From NCBI RefSeq assembly GCF_004684775.1, contig NZ_SRIC01000003.1:39121-103120 (forward strand): 64,000 nucleotides of DNA, in the 5' to 3' direction. The translations under genes were made by a program, and so were the position numbers. Below, one piece after another: positions 49,912-58,146 of this stretch (position 1 is the first letter of the stretch; each line of letters starts with the position of its first letter). The notes beneath the pieces were generated by a model. It ran no database searches, was not told the origin of the DNA, and saw only the letters and a program-made list of their open reading frames with translations. The DNA comes from Streptomyces sp. MZ04 (GTDB taxonomy: Bacteria > Actinomycetota > Actinomycetes > Streptomycetales > Streptomycetaceae).

Positions 49912-51402
49912 GTGTCCAACGCACATCGCGCCGCGCCCCCACGCGCCTCCGGGCAGACCCTGCTCGTCCTGGCGCTGGGTCTTGCCGCCATGGTCGTCTC
50001 GATGATGCAGACCCTGGTCGTCCCGGTGCTGAGCATCATCCAGTCCGACCTCGACGCCACCACCGCGAACGTCAGCTGGGTGACCACCGCCACGCTGCTC
50101 TCCGCCGCCGTCTTCACCCCGCTGCTCGGGCGCTTCGGCGACCAGCACGGCAAGAAGCAGACCCTCGTCGGCGTCCTGCTCGTGATGATCGCGGGCTCGG
50201 TGCTCGCCGCCACCACCAGCTCGCTGACCTGGCTGATCGTCGGCCGCGTCATGCAGGGCGCCGCGACCGCGATCTTCCCGCTCGCCCTGTCCGTGCTGCG
50301 CGAGGAGATCAAGCCGGCCAAGCTGCCCGGCGCCATGGCCCTGGTCAGCGGCACCCTCGCCTTCGGCAGCGGGCTCGCGCTTGTCGGCGCCGGACTCCTC
50401 ACGCAGGGCTCCGACCCCGACTACCACCGGGTCTTCTGGCTCGCCGTGGTGCTCGCCGTCGTGGCGCTGGCCGGAGTGCTGTTCGTGGTGCCCGCCTCCC
50501 GCGCCAAGACCGGCGGACGGACCGACTGGCTGGGCGCCCTCGCCCTCGCGCTGCTGCTCGTACTGCTGCTTCTGCCCATCTCGCAGGGCCACGAGTGGGG
50601 CTGGACCTCCGGCCGGACGATCGGCGCCTTCGCCGGCGCGATCGTGATGGCGGGGGTGTGGGTCCTCACCGAGCTCCGGGTCAAGGAGCCGATGGTGGAC
50701 ATGAGGATGTTCGTCCACCGTCCCGTCCTCTTCACCAACCTGGCCGGGCTGCTCCTCGGCTTCGCGATGTTCGCCCAGTTCATCGGCGTCTCGTACCTCG
50801 TGCAGATGCCCGAACAGCTCACGGGATACGGATTCGGCGCCTCGGTCCTGGACGCGGCCGTCGTCTACCTCCTGCCGACCACCCTCGTCTCTCTGGTGGG
50901 CGCCCAGTTCGGCGGACTCCTTGTGCGCAGGATCGGGGCGCGCCTCACGCTGGCCGCCGGCGCCGCCTTCGGCGTGGCGGGATTCGCCTGGCTGACCGCC
51001 GCGCACGGCACCACCGCATCGGTGATCGGCGCGGGCATGGTCATCGGCCTGGCGATCAGCTTCGGCTACGCGTCGATGCCGGCGCTCATCGTCGCCAGTG
51101 TCCCGGCCCACCAGACCGGCATTGCCAACGGCATCAACTCCATCTCCCGCTCGGTCGGCAGCGCCATAGCGAGCGCGATGATCACCTCGCTTCTCGCGTC
51201 GAAGACCATCGAGCTGCCGGACGGCATGCCCGCGCTGCCCCAGGAGAGCCAGTTCACGCTGAGCTTCGCCATCGCCGGAGCGGCCTTCGCCCTGGTCGTG
51301 GCCGTCGCCCTCATCGGCCTCAAGGCGGCGCACGCGCCGCGAGCCGCGGTGGTGCGCACGGACCGGCCCGCGGTAGCGGAACCCGCCGCCGAACTCGTGT
51401 GA
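49912..51402 (+). CDS. MFS drug:H+ antiporter-type transporter (14-helix, DHA2-like)
   Basis: The 496-residue protein has about 14 hydrophobic helices with motif A (LLGRFGDQHGKKQTLVG) after helix 2 and the start-of-fold LVLALGLAAMVVSMMQTLV. Further landmarks are VLSIIQSDLDATTANVSWV, GRVMQGAATAIFPLALSVLR and GINSISRSVGSAIASAM. This architecture is typical of multidrug exporters of the EmrB/QacA group. The GTG start at 49912 follows GAGAG. The promoter and palindrome upstream are described separately. Its dedicated MarR repressor appears broken, so expression may be constitutive. A strong terminator follows. Confidence 0.9.
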   Translation: MSNAHRAAPPRASGQTLLVLALGLAAMVVSMMQTLVVPVLSIIQSDLDATTANVSWVTTATLLSAAVFTPLLGRFGDQHGKKQTLVGVLLVMIAGSVLAATTSSLTWLIVGRVMQGAATAIFPLALSVLREEIKPAKLPGAMALVSGTLAFGSGLALVGAGLLTQGSDPDYHRVFWLAVVLAVVALAGVLFVVPASRAKTGGRTDWLGALALALLLVLLLLPISQGHEWGWTSGRTIGAFAGAIVMAGVWVLTELRVKEPMVDMRMFVHRPVLFTNLAGLLLGFAMFAQFIGVSYLVQMPEQLTGYGFGASVLDAAVVYLLPTTLVSLVGAQFGGLLVRRIGARLTLAAGAAFGVAGFAWLTAAHGTTASVIGAGMVIGLAISFGYASMPALIVASVPAHQTGIANGINSISRSVGSAIASAMITSLLASKTIELPDGMPALPQESQFTLSFAIAGAAFALVVAVALIGLKAAHAPRAAVVRTDRPAVAEPAAELV

Positions 51403-51422
51403 CAGGTCGCGCCCCATGCTGC

Positions 51423-51459
51423 GGCAGTGCGCCCCGCCGGTCCGGCGGGGCGCACTGCC
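51423..51459. terminator. Strong bidirectional terminator
   Basis: GGCAGTGCGCCCCGCCGG (51423-51440) and CCGGCGGGGCGCACTGCC (51442-51459) are perfect inverted repeats of 18 bp around one T, giving a ~16-bp stem. It lies between the convergent MFS and amino-acid permease genes. Confidence 0.85.
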
Positions 51460-51470
51460 CTATGACGACG

Positions 51471-52925
51471 TCATGCCGGGGCCTGTTCGGGAGCGGTGTC
51501 GGCGGCAGCCTGCAGCCGTGAGTGGCGGCGGCTGTACGAGAGGTAGACGGCCAGGGCCAGGCCGAGCCAGCCGCCGAACAACAGGTAGGTGCCGAGCGGC
51601 AGTTCATAGATGAGGTAGCCGCAGGCCAGGAGCGAGAGCAGCGGCACCACCGGATAGCCGGGGACCCGGAAACCGCGGTCGAGGTCCGGGGCCGTACGGC
51701 GCAGGATCATCACGCCGAGGGACACCACCGCGAAGGCCGCCAGGGTGCCCATGCTGGTGAGATCGGCGAGCAGGTCCAGCGGGAAGACCGCCGCGAGGAC
51801 GGCGACGAAGGCGCCGGTCAGGAGCGTGCTGAACACCGGCGTTCCGGTGCGCGGGCTCACCCGGCGGAACGCTGCGGGCAGCATGCCGTCGCGGCCCATC
51901 GTGTACAGGATGCGGCTCTGTCCGTACAGCACGACCAGGGTGACGCTGACGATGGAAAGCACCGCCCCCGCGGAGAGCAGCACGGCGGGCCAGCCTGCTC
52001 CGGTGACCGTGGCGAGGATGTCGGAGAGCCCGGCCTGCTGCCCCTCGAACGCCGTCCAGGGCTGGGCGCCCACACCCACCACGGCCACCAGGATGTACGT
52101 GAGGGTGACCACGACCAGGGCCCCGACGATGGCCAGCGGCAGGGTGCGCCGCGGGTCGCGGACCTCCTCGCCCGCGGTGGAGACCGCGTCCAGGCCGATG
52201 AAGGCGAAGAACACGGTGGCCGATGCCGTGCCGATGCCGGCCACGCCCAGGGGAGCGAACGGCTGGAAGTGGCCGGCGTCGAAGCCGGTGATCCCCACCA
52301 CCACGAACAGGGCGAGCACCGCGAGCTTGACCAGCACCATCGCGGTGTTGAACGCGGCCGACTCCTTGGCGCCGCGCACCAGCAGCAGGCAGCAGAGGCC
52401 CACCAGGACCACCCCGGGCAGGTTGATCAATCCGCCCGCGCCCGGCGGCGCCGATATCGCCTCGGGCATCCGGAACCCGAAGAGGCGCTCGGTGAAGTCG
52501 TTGAGGTACTGCCCCCAGCTCACCGCGATCGCGGCGCCCGAGACCGCGTACTCGAGGAGCAGGCACCAGCCCACCGCCCAGGCCGCGAACTCGCCGAGGG
52601 TGGCGTACGCGTAGGAGTAGGAGGAGCCGGACACCGGTACCGCCGATGCCAGTTCCGCGTAACAGAGCGCGGTGAGCGCCGCGGCGGTCGCGGCGAGGGC
52701 GAAAGACACGACGACCGCGGGGCCTGCCTCCGGTACCGCGCTGCCGAGGAGGAAGAAGATCCCGGTGCCGATGGTGGCGCCGACGCCGATCATCGTGAGC
52801 TGGAAGGGACCGATACTGCGGCGCAGCCCGCCGCCCCCGTCCGACTCCGACTCCGACTCCGTGGTGAAGGTGTGCAACGGCTTGCGTCTCAGCAGCTGCT
52901 GACGCAGCGTCGGCCGAACGGGCAT
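51471..52925 (-). CDS. APC-superfamily amino-acid permease (cationic amino-acid transporter type)
   Basis: The 484-residue product has about 12-14 helices. Landmarks are the first-helix motif FQLTMIGVGATIGTGIFFLL, then PAVVVSFALAATAAALTALC, and the core AVSWGQYLNDFTERLFGF. This belongs to the YfnA/CAT-type amino-acid permeases. The N-terminus contains an ESESESDGG low-complexity stretch encoded by GACTCC repeats. AGGAG precedes the ATG. It follows the lysA-like gene in the same direction by ~45 bp, so the pair probably act on one basic amino acid. Confidence 0.88.
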   Translation of the reverse strand: MPVRPTLRQQLLRRKPLHTFTTESESESDGGGGLRRSIGPFQLTMIGVGATIGTGIFFLLGSAVPEAGPAVVVSFALAATAAALTALCYAELASAVPVSGSSYSYAYATLGEFAAWAVGWCLLLEYAVSGAAIAVSWGQYLNDFTERLFGFRMPEAISAPPGAGGLINLPGVVLVGLCCLLLVRGAKESAAFNTAMVLVKLAVLALFVVVGITGFDAGHFQPFAPLGVAGIGTASATVFFAFIGLDAVSTAGEEVRDPRRTLPLAIVGALVVVTLTYILVAVVGVGAQPWTAFEGQQAGLSDILATVTGAGWPAVLLSAGAVLSIVSVTLVVLYGQSRILYTMGRDGMLPAAFRRVSPRTGTPVFSTLLTGAFVAVLAAVFPLDLLADLTSMGTLAAFAVVSLGVMILRRTAPDLDRGFRVPGYPVVPLLSLLACGYLIYELPLGTYLLFGGWLGLALAVYLSYSRRHSRLQAAADTAPEQAPA

Positions 52926-52970
52926 CGAGGCTCCTACGGGGAAGAGGGGAGGGCGGGGACGGTTGACTAC

Positions 52971-54287
52971 TCAGGGAAGGTCGCGGCGCAGCAGGTCGCC
53001 GTACGTCTCCCGGCGGACCACGGCGCGCGCGTCGCCGTCGGCGCAGAAGACGACCGGCGGCCGCAGCGCGCCGTTGTAGTTGTTGCCGAGGGAGAAGCAG
53101 TACGCGCCGGTGGCCGGCACCGCGATCACATCTCCGGGACGGGGATCGCGCAGCCGCACCCCGGTGCTCAGGCTGTCGCCGGACTCGCAGTGCCTGCCCA
53201 CCAGGTCGCAGGGGTCACCGCCGCCCACGCGTGTGACGACGGTGGCCTCGAAGCGCTGTCCGTACAGGGCGACTTCCAGGTTGTCGCCCATCCCGCCGTC
53301 CACGGCGACGAACGTCGGCTCGCCGTGCTTGACGGTGACCACCCGGTAGAGCGTCACCCCGGCCTCGGCCACCATGGACCGGCCGGGCTCGATCACCATC
53401 TGCGCGTCGGCGGGCAGCACCCGGCGCGCGGCGCCCACCAGCGTGTCGAGGTACTCCTCGACGCTGGGCGGGTGATCGTCGTAGGTGTAGCGGGCCCCCA
53501 GGCCGCCACCGAGGTCGTAGACGGCGAAGGCGCCGAGACCCGCCACCGCCTCCACCGCCCGCGCGAACGGGTCGGTGTCGAGGATCTGGGACCCGATGTG
53601 GACATGTACGCCGTCGAGGCGCAGCCGGTCGCTTCCGCGCAGCCGGGCGATCGCCTCCCGGGCCTGGGGCAGTGTCAGGCCGAACTTCGATCCCTCCTGT
53701 CCGGTGGAGACCGCAGCGTGGGTGTCGGGACGGATGCCGGGTGTGACCCGGACGAGAACGGGCTGCTCGGCGGAGGCGGGGACGATCCGCTCGAGGCGGT
53801 CGATGTCGTCGAAGTTGTCGATGACGACAAGGCCCGCCCCGGCCTCCACGGCCATCCGCAGCTCGGCGTCCGTCTTGGCGTTCCCGTGCACCACCAGCGA
53901 AGCCGGGTCGACCCCGCCCGCCAGGGCCAGGGTCAGCTCACCGCCGCTCGCGACATCGATGCTCAGCCCCTCATCGGCGAGCAGCCGGTACACGGCGGTG
54001 CACGGGAACGCCTTGGACGCGAACGCCACCCGCGAAGGGGACCACCGCGCGGCGAGCCCACGCGCGTACCGCCGTGCTCGGTCGCGCAGCGCCGCCTCGT
54101 CGACGATCAGCGCGGGCGTGCCGAAGCGCTCCGCCAGGTCGGTCGCCCGACAGCCGCCGATGACGAGGCCGCCGTCCTCGGCGAGCGCCGCTCCCGGCGG
54201 GAACAGCCCGAGGAGTGCCGCCTGCGACGCAGCCTGCGACGCCTCGGACGACGGCGGCTGGGTGGTCGGCGCGACCGGGATGGCCAT
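52971..54287 (-). CDS. lysA: Diaminopimelate decarboxylase-type PLP enzyme
   Basis: The 438-residue product has the alanine-racemase-like barrel with the PLP lysine in FASKAFPCTAVYRL (about 90-104), the glycine-rich phosphate loop LGGGLGARYTYDDH, PGRSMVAEAGVTLYRVV, the second-subunit motif CESGD and GAYCFSLGNNYNGALRPP. These are the fold-III diaminopimelate decarboxylase features, including the CESGD catalytic Cys. It is about the normal length for LysA, with an extra ~30-residue Ala/Ser/Pro N-terminus. Biosynthetic lysA would normally lie elsewhere with thrA/hom, so this may be a second copy tied to the adjacent permease. The PucR gene is divergent. Confidence 0.85.
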   Translation of the reverse strand: MAIPVAPTTQPPSSEASQAASQAALLGLFPPGAALAEDGGLVIGGCRATDLAERFGTPALIVDEAALRDRARRYARGLAARWSPSRVAFASKAFPCTAVYRLLADEGLSIDVASGGELTLALAGGVDPASLVVHGNAKTDAELRMAVEAGAGLVVIDNFDDIDRLERIVPASAEQPVLVRVTPGIRPDTHAAVSTGQEGSKFGLTLPQAREAIARLRGSDRLRLDGVHVHIGSQILDTDPFARAVEAVAGLGAFAVYDLGGGLGARYTYDDHPPSVEEYLDTLVGAARRVLPADAQMVIEPGRSMVAEAGVTLYRVVTVKHGEPTFVAVDGGMGDNLEVALYGQRFEATVVTRVGGGDPCDLVGRHCESGDSLSTGVRLRDPRPGDVIAVPATGAYCFSLGNNYNGALRPPVVFCADGDARAVVRRETYGDLLRRDLP

Positions 54288-54384
54288 GGTGTTCCTCCGT
54301 ACATGTGCTGCGGTCTCCCCGAGCCGGGGACCGGTCGCACCATGCTGGAGCCCGCCCCGCTCCCGCCGCCTTGTCGCGAACGCC

Positions 54385-54390
54385 TAGGAT
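54385..54390 (+). promoter_or_regulatory. -10 hexamer TAGGAT of the PucR gene (leaderless)
   Basis: TAGGAT matches the Streptomyces -10 consensus and ends 6 nt before the ATG at 54397; no ribosome site is present. No convincing -35 hexamer is found 16-18 bp upstream. Confidence 0.45.
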
Positions 54391-54396
54391 CCGGCC

Positions 54397-55632
54397 ATGG
54401 AATGGTCGGGATCGCCAATCGGCGAAGGCGGTGACGGAAGCGGCGAGGAGCTGTTCGCGCTCGCCGACGCCATCGCGGCGGTCATCGGGGGATCGGTGGC
54501 CATCGAGGATCTGGACACCCGGGTGCTCGCGCACTCCACGCTGGCGGGCCAGCGCATCGACGAGCTGCGCCGCCAGGGCATCCTCGGCCGGCAGGTCCCC
54601 GACCAGCCGGCGCCGCAGGCCGCCCGGCAGCAGCGCCAGTACCGGGACGTCCTGGCGGCCCCCGGTGTCCTGGCGCTGCCGGGCCTTGCCGATGGCGAAC
54701 TGCCGCGCGCCGCCGTCGCCATCCGCGCGGGAGACCTTCCCCTCGGCACGATCTGGGCGATCGTGGACCGGGAGCCCCTCGACGATGCCGGGCAGCGGGC
54801 TCTGCTGGAGGGTGCCGGGACCGCGGCCCTGCATCTGCTGCGCCGCCGAAGCGCCGCCGCCTTGGAACTGCACGCCCGCGACCAGGCCCTGCGCGCCGCG
54901 CTCGACGGCACCGCGCCGGCGCCGGAGACGGCTCACCGGCTCGGCCTGCCGAAGGGCGCCCAGGTCACCGTGCTCGCCTTCGCCCCGGTGCGTCCCGCCC
55001 CGGAGGCGGGCACACTCCTGGCACGTCTGGGCGCCGACCTCGGCCGGCACTTCTCGGCGGTACGTCCCACGGGCGCGGTCTCCACCGGCCCACGCTCCGT
55101 GTACGCCCTGCTGCCCGCCGACGACCCGGAAGCGGCCCGGCGACAGGCCGCCCAGGCACTCGCCGCCGTCTCCCGCCCCCGCACCCGGCCGCTGCGCGCC
55201 GCCGTCAGCCGGCTCACCGCGGACCTGACGGAACTGTCCGCGCTGCGCGCCGAGGCCGACGACGTCCTCCGGGTGACCACCGGCGACCCGGACCGCCCCG
55301 ACGTCGCCGCGCTGACCGACGTACACGCCCAAGTGCTCATCGCCCACCTCGCGGACGCGCTGGACCACCGGCCGAGGCTGCGCCACCCCGGCGTCGAGGC
55401 GATGCTCGAGCACGACCGCACCCATCACACGCGGTACGCCGCCTCGGTGACGGCCTGGCTCGACGCCGTCGGGAACGTCGGTGAAGCGGCGCGGCGGCTC
55501 AACATCCACCCGAACACCCTCAAGTACCGGCTCCGGCGCACACGGGAGGTCTTCGGCCTCGACCTCGACACCCCCGACGGCCGGCTTGCCTGCTGGCTGC
55601 AACTGCGGATCGGGTCGCGTCACGGCTTCTGA
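54397..55632 (+). CDS. PucR-family transcriptional regulator
   Basis: The 411-residue product ends in the PucR-type helix-turn-helix (HTH_30): GNVGEAARRLNIHPNTLKYR, then LRRTREVFGLDLDTPDGRLA. The central region resembles the GGDEF-like PucR sensor and the N-terminal 150 residues form a GAF-like domain (AVIGGSVAIEDLDTRVLAHS). PucR-type regulators control purine or amino-acid nitrogen use. It is divergent from the decarboxylase/permease pair and probably controls it. A TAGGAT hexamer 6 nt before the ATG suggests a leaderless message. Confidence 0.86.
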   Translation: MEWSGSPIGEGGDGSGEELFALADAIAAVIGGSVAIEDLDTRVLAHSTLAGQRIDELRRQGILGRQVPDQPAPQAARQQRQYRDVLAAPGVLALPGLADGELPRAAVAIRAGDLPLGTIWAIVDREPLDDAGQRALLEGAGTAALHLLRRRSAAALELHARDQALRAALDGTAPAPETAHRLGLPKGAQVTVLAFAPVRPAPEAGTLLARLGADLGRHFSAVRPTGAVSTGPRSVYALLPADDPEAARRQAAQALAAVSRPRTRPLRAAVSRLTADLTELSALRAEADDVLRVTTGDPDRPDVAALTDVHAQVLIAHLADALDHRPRLRHPGVEAMLEHDRTHHTRYAASVTAWLDAVGNVGEAARRLNIHPNTLKYRLRRTREVFGLDLDTPDGRLACWLQLRIGSRHGF

Positions 55633-55649
55633 CGTCCGTTCGCGACCCG
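55611..55649 (+). terminator. Hairpin at the end of the PucR gene
   Basis: CGGGTCGCG (55611-55619) and CGCGACCCG (55641-55649) are inverted repeats spanning the stop codon of the PucR gene, with a 21-nt loop. The short direct repeat GACCCGTTCG follows. It is a moderate-quality terminator. Confidence 0.4.
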
Positions 55650-55710
55650 TTCGGACCCGTTCGGACCCGGTGGATCGCGGGGCCACGGCCCGCGCGACAG
55701 GCTGGGGCCC

Positions 55711-56037
55711 ATGACCACGACGTACGACCTGCAACTGCTGGCCGACGAGCACCTCTCCCGTGCGCAGAACTCGGCGCACGGACGCAGCGCCCATCTGCTG
55801 CTGCGCGAGGATCCGCTGAGGCAGAGCGTGATCGCCCTGACGGCGGGCAACGCGCTGGACGAGCACTACACGCCTGTCGCCGCGACGCTCCAGGTGCTGC
55901 GGGGCACGGTGCGGCTGACGGCCGCATCCGGGGACGTCACCCTCGTCGCGGGTCAGCTCCACCCGATCGGGCCGGAACGCCACGGCCTGACCGCGGTCAC
56001 GGACGCCGCCGTACTCCTGACGACCGTCACGGCCTGA
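55711..56037 (+). CDS. Cupin-domain protein
   Basis: The 108-residue product has a single cupin barrel: RQSVIALTAGNALDEHYTPV in the position of the first motif (the His-rich metal set is reduced to one His) and VTLVAGQLHPIGPERHGLTA as the second motif. The fold is used for metal-dependent enzymes and small ligand sensors. With few metal ligands a binding role is more likely. It lies 78 bp after the PucR gene on the same strand. The function is unknown. Confidence 0.8.
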   Translation: MTTTYDLQLLADEHLSRAQNSAHGRSAHLLLREDPLRQSVIALTAGNALDEHYTPVAATLQVLRGTVRLTAASGDVTLVAGQLHPIGPERHGLTAVTDAAVLLTTVTA

Positions 56038-56185
56038 GCCCACGGCGGGGCCCGGAACGCGGGGGCGCCCGCACGCCGTTCACGCCACTCACACGTGCTC
56101 GCCACATCTTTTGACCGGCGTCAAGAACCGGAACTACGTTCGGCGCGCCGATCAGCACGCACACCGAGTGAGTGGAGCATTTCCC

Positions 56186-57190
56186 GTGTCACCCATCGAG
56201 GCGTCCGCGTCGCCTCTCCTGACCCCCAGTGCCGCCCCGGACTGGCTCGCGGACAATCTCGGCGCCGTGATAGGCATCCCGCTGCGGATCCTCGTCATCG
56301 TCGTGGCCGCGATGCTCGTCCGGGCGCTGGCCAGGCGAGCCATCACCCGGGTCGTGGATCGCATCCTGCAGCCCGCCGAAGGGGAGAACGAACCGCGCCG
56401 CTCCACGCGCGGCCCCGCGGTCCTGCAGCGTGACGCGTCCCGTGCCGACGAGCGGCGCGAGCAGCGGGCCCGCACCATCGGCTCGGTGCTCAGCAGCATC
56501 GTGACCGTCGTCATCGCCGTCATGGGCCTGGCCATGATCCTCGATCAGATCGGCATCGCGCTCGGCCCGTTGCTCGCCAGCGCGGGCGTGGTGGGCCTGG
56601 CGATCGGCTTCGGCGCCCAGAGCCTGGTCGCGGACTACCTGTCCGGGATGCTCATCATGCTCGAGGACCAGTACGGCGTGGGCGACTCCGTCGACCTCGG
56701 GGAAGCCGTCGGCGAGGTCGAGCACGTCGGCCTGCGGCTCACCCAGGTCCGGGACATCAACGGCGGCCTGTGGCACATCCGCAACGGCGAGATCCTGCGG
56801 GTGCGCAACGACAGCCAGGACTGGGCCCGCGCGGTCCTCGACGTCTCCGTCGCCTACGACACGAACCTGGAAACCCTGTTCGGCGTCCTGGAGGAGACCG
56901 GCCACGCGCTGCGCGAGGACCCGCACTTCGAGAAGGTTCTCCTGGAGGACCCCGAGGTCTGGGGCGTGCAGTCGCTCGACGTCGACGGCATCGTCGTACG
57001 CCTCGTCGTCAAGACCGCCCCGCTCAAGCAGTGGTCCGTCACCCGCGAACTGCGCCGCCGCGTGAAGGAGTCCCTCGACGCCGCGGGCATCGAGCATCCC
57101 TTCCCGCAGCGCACCGTCTGGATGCGTACGGAGGACTCGGGTACGGCGTCCAAGGACGTGGCCCCGGCCCCGGCGTCTGCGGGCCGCTGA
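56186..57190 (+). CDS. Small-conductance mechanosensitive channel (MscS family)
   Basis: The 334-residue product has a short periplasmic N-terminus, an early membrane helix (IGIPLRILVIVVAAMLVRAL), a second (IGSVLSSIVTVVIAVMGLAM) and the pore helix LLASAGVVGLAIGFGAQSLV with its Gly/Ala packing. The cytosolic MscS beta domain follows (YGVGDSVDLGEAVGEVEHVG, then NGEILRVRNDSQDWARAV). The GTG at 56186 is chosen (GGAG 8 nt upstream) because the track to 56111 gives no family sequence. It is expected to open on hypo-osmotic shock. A convergent glutaminase follows. Confidence 0.88.
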   Translation: MSPIEASASPLLTPSAAPDWLADNLGAVIGIPLRILVIVVAAMLVRALARRAITRVVDRILQPAEGENEPRRSTRGPAVLQRDASRADERREQRARTIGSVLSSIVTVVIAVMGLAMILDQIGIALGPLLASAGVVGLAIGFGAQSLVADYLSGMLIMLEDQYGVGDSVDLGEAVGEVEHVGLRLTQVRDINGGLWHIRNGEILRVRNDSQDWARAVLDVSVAYDTNLETLFGVLEETGHALREDPHFEKVLLEDPEVWGVQSLDVDGIVVRLVVKTAPLKQWSVTRELRRRVKESLDAAGIEHPFPQRTVWMRTEDSGTASKDVAPAPASAGR

Positions 57191-57204
57191 ACCACGGGTG
57201 CGCC

Positions 57205-58128
57205 TCAGAACACCGACAACCCGGTCAGAGTCGTGAACCGGTCCAGTGCCGCGACGCCCGCCACGGAATTGCCGCGCCGGTCCAGTCCCGGACTCCAGAC
57301 GCACAACGTGCAGTGGCCGGGGACGACGGCGATGATGCCGCCGCCGACGCCGCTCTTTCCGGGCAGGCCGACGCGGTAGGCGAAGTCGCCCGCCGCGTCG
57401 TACGTGCCGCAGGTGAGCATGATCGCGTTGACCTGTTTGGCCTGGCTGCGGGTGAGCAGGCGTGAGCCGTCGGCGCGGATGCCGTGGCGGGCGAGGAAGC
57501 CGGTGGCGAGGGCGAGGTCGGCGCAGGAGGCCTCGATGGAGCACTGGCGGAAGTACTGGTCGAGCAGGACCGGCACCGGATTGTCGATGTTCTCGTAGGA
57601 CGCCATGAAGTGGCCGAGCGCGGCATTGCGGTCGCCGTGGGCGGACTCGGACGCGGCGACGTCATGGTTGATGGCAAGCCGCTCGTTCCCGCTCTCGGCG
57701 CGCAGGAAGCGCAGAAGGGCGCCCGCCGCGTCGCCGGTCTGGGTCTGCAGCCGGTCGGTGACGACCAGCGCGCCCGCGTTGATGAACGGATTGCGCGGGA
57801 TGCCGTTCTCGTACTCCAGCTGCACCAGCGAGTTGAAGGGGTTTCCGGAGGGCTCGCGCCCGACGTGCTCCCACAGCGTGTCGCCCTCGCGCGCCAGGTC
57901 GAGCGCGAGGGTGAAGACCTTGGTGATGGACTGCGTGGAGAACGGCTCCCGCCAGTCGCCCACCCCGTACACCGTGCCGTCCGGCTCCGCGACGGCCATG
58001 CCGAAACGGCTCGGGTCGCAGGCCGCGAGCGCCGGGATGTAGCCGGCGGGTCGGCCGCGCCCCGGGGTCTCCTCGATCTCGGCCGCGATGCGGTCCAGAA
58101 CCGGCTGAAAGGTCAGGGACGAGGTCAT
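57205..58128 (-). CDS. glsA: Glutaminase (serine-dependent beta-lactamase fold)
   Basis: The 307-residue product carries the glutaminase markers: GYIPALAACDPSRFGMAV, catalytic FSTQSITKVFTLAL (Ser-x-x-Lys), NPFINAGALVVTDRL, and ESAHGDRNAALGHFMASYEN. The end has LPGKSGVGGGIIAVVPGH. GlsA enzymes hydrolyse glutamine to glutamate and ammonia. The ATG at 58128 is preferred to one 9 nt upstream, which has no ribosome site either. It faces the MscS gene and lies near the asparagine-degradation operon, consistent with an amide-nitrogen island. Confidence 0.93.
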   Translation of the reverse strand: MTSSLTFQPVLDRIAAEIEETPGRGRPAGYIPALAACDPSRFGMAVAEPDGTVYGVGDWREPFSTQSITKVFTLALDLAREGDTLWEHVGREPSGNPFNSLVQLEYENGIPRNPFINAGALVVTDRLQTQTGDAAGALLRFLRAESGNERLAINHDVAASESAHGDRNAALGHFMASYENIDNPVPVLLDQYFRQCSIEASCADLALATGFLARHGIRADGSRLLTRSQAKQVNAIMLTCGTYDAAGDFAYRVGLPGKSGVGGGIIAVVPGHCTLCVWSPGLDRRGNSVAGVAALDRFTTLTGLSVF

Positions 58129-58146
58129 GATCACCATTGTGCGTGA

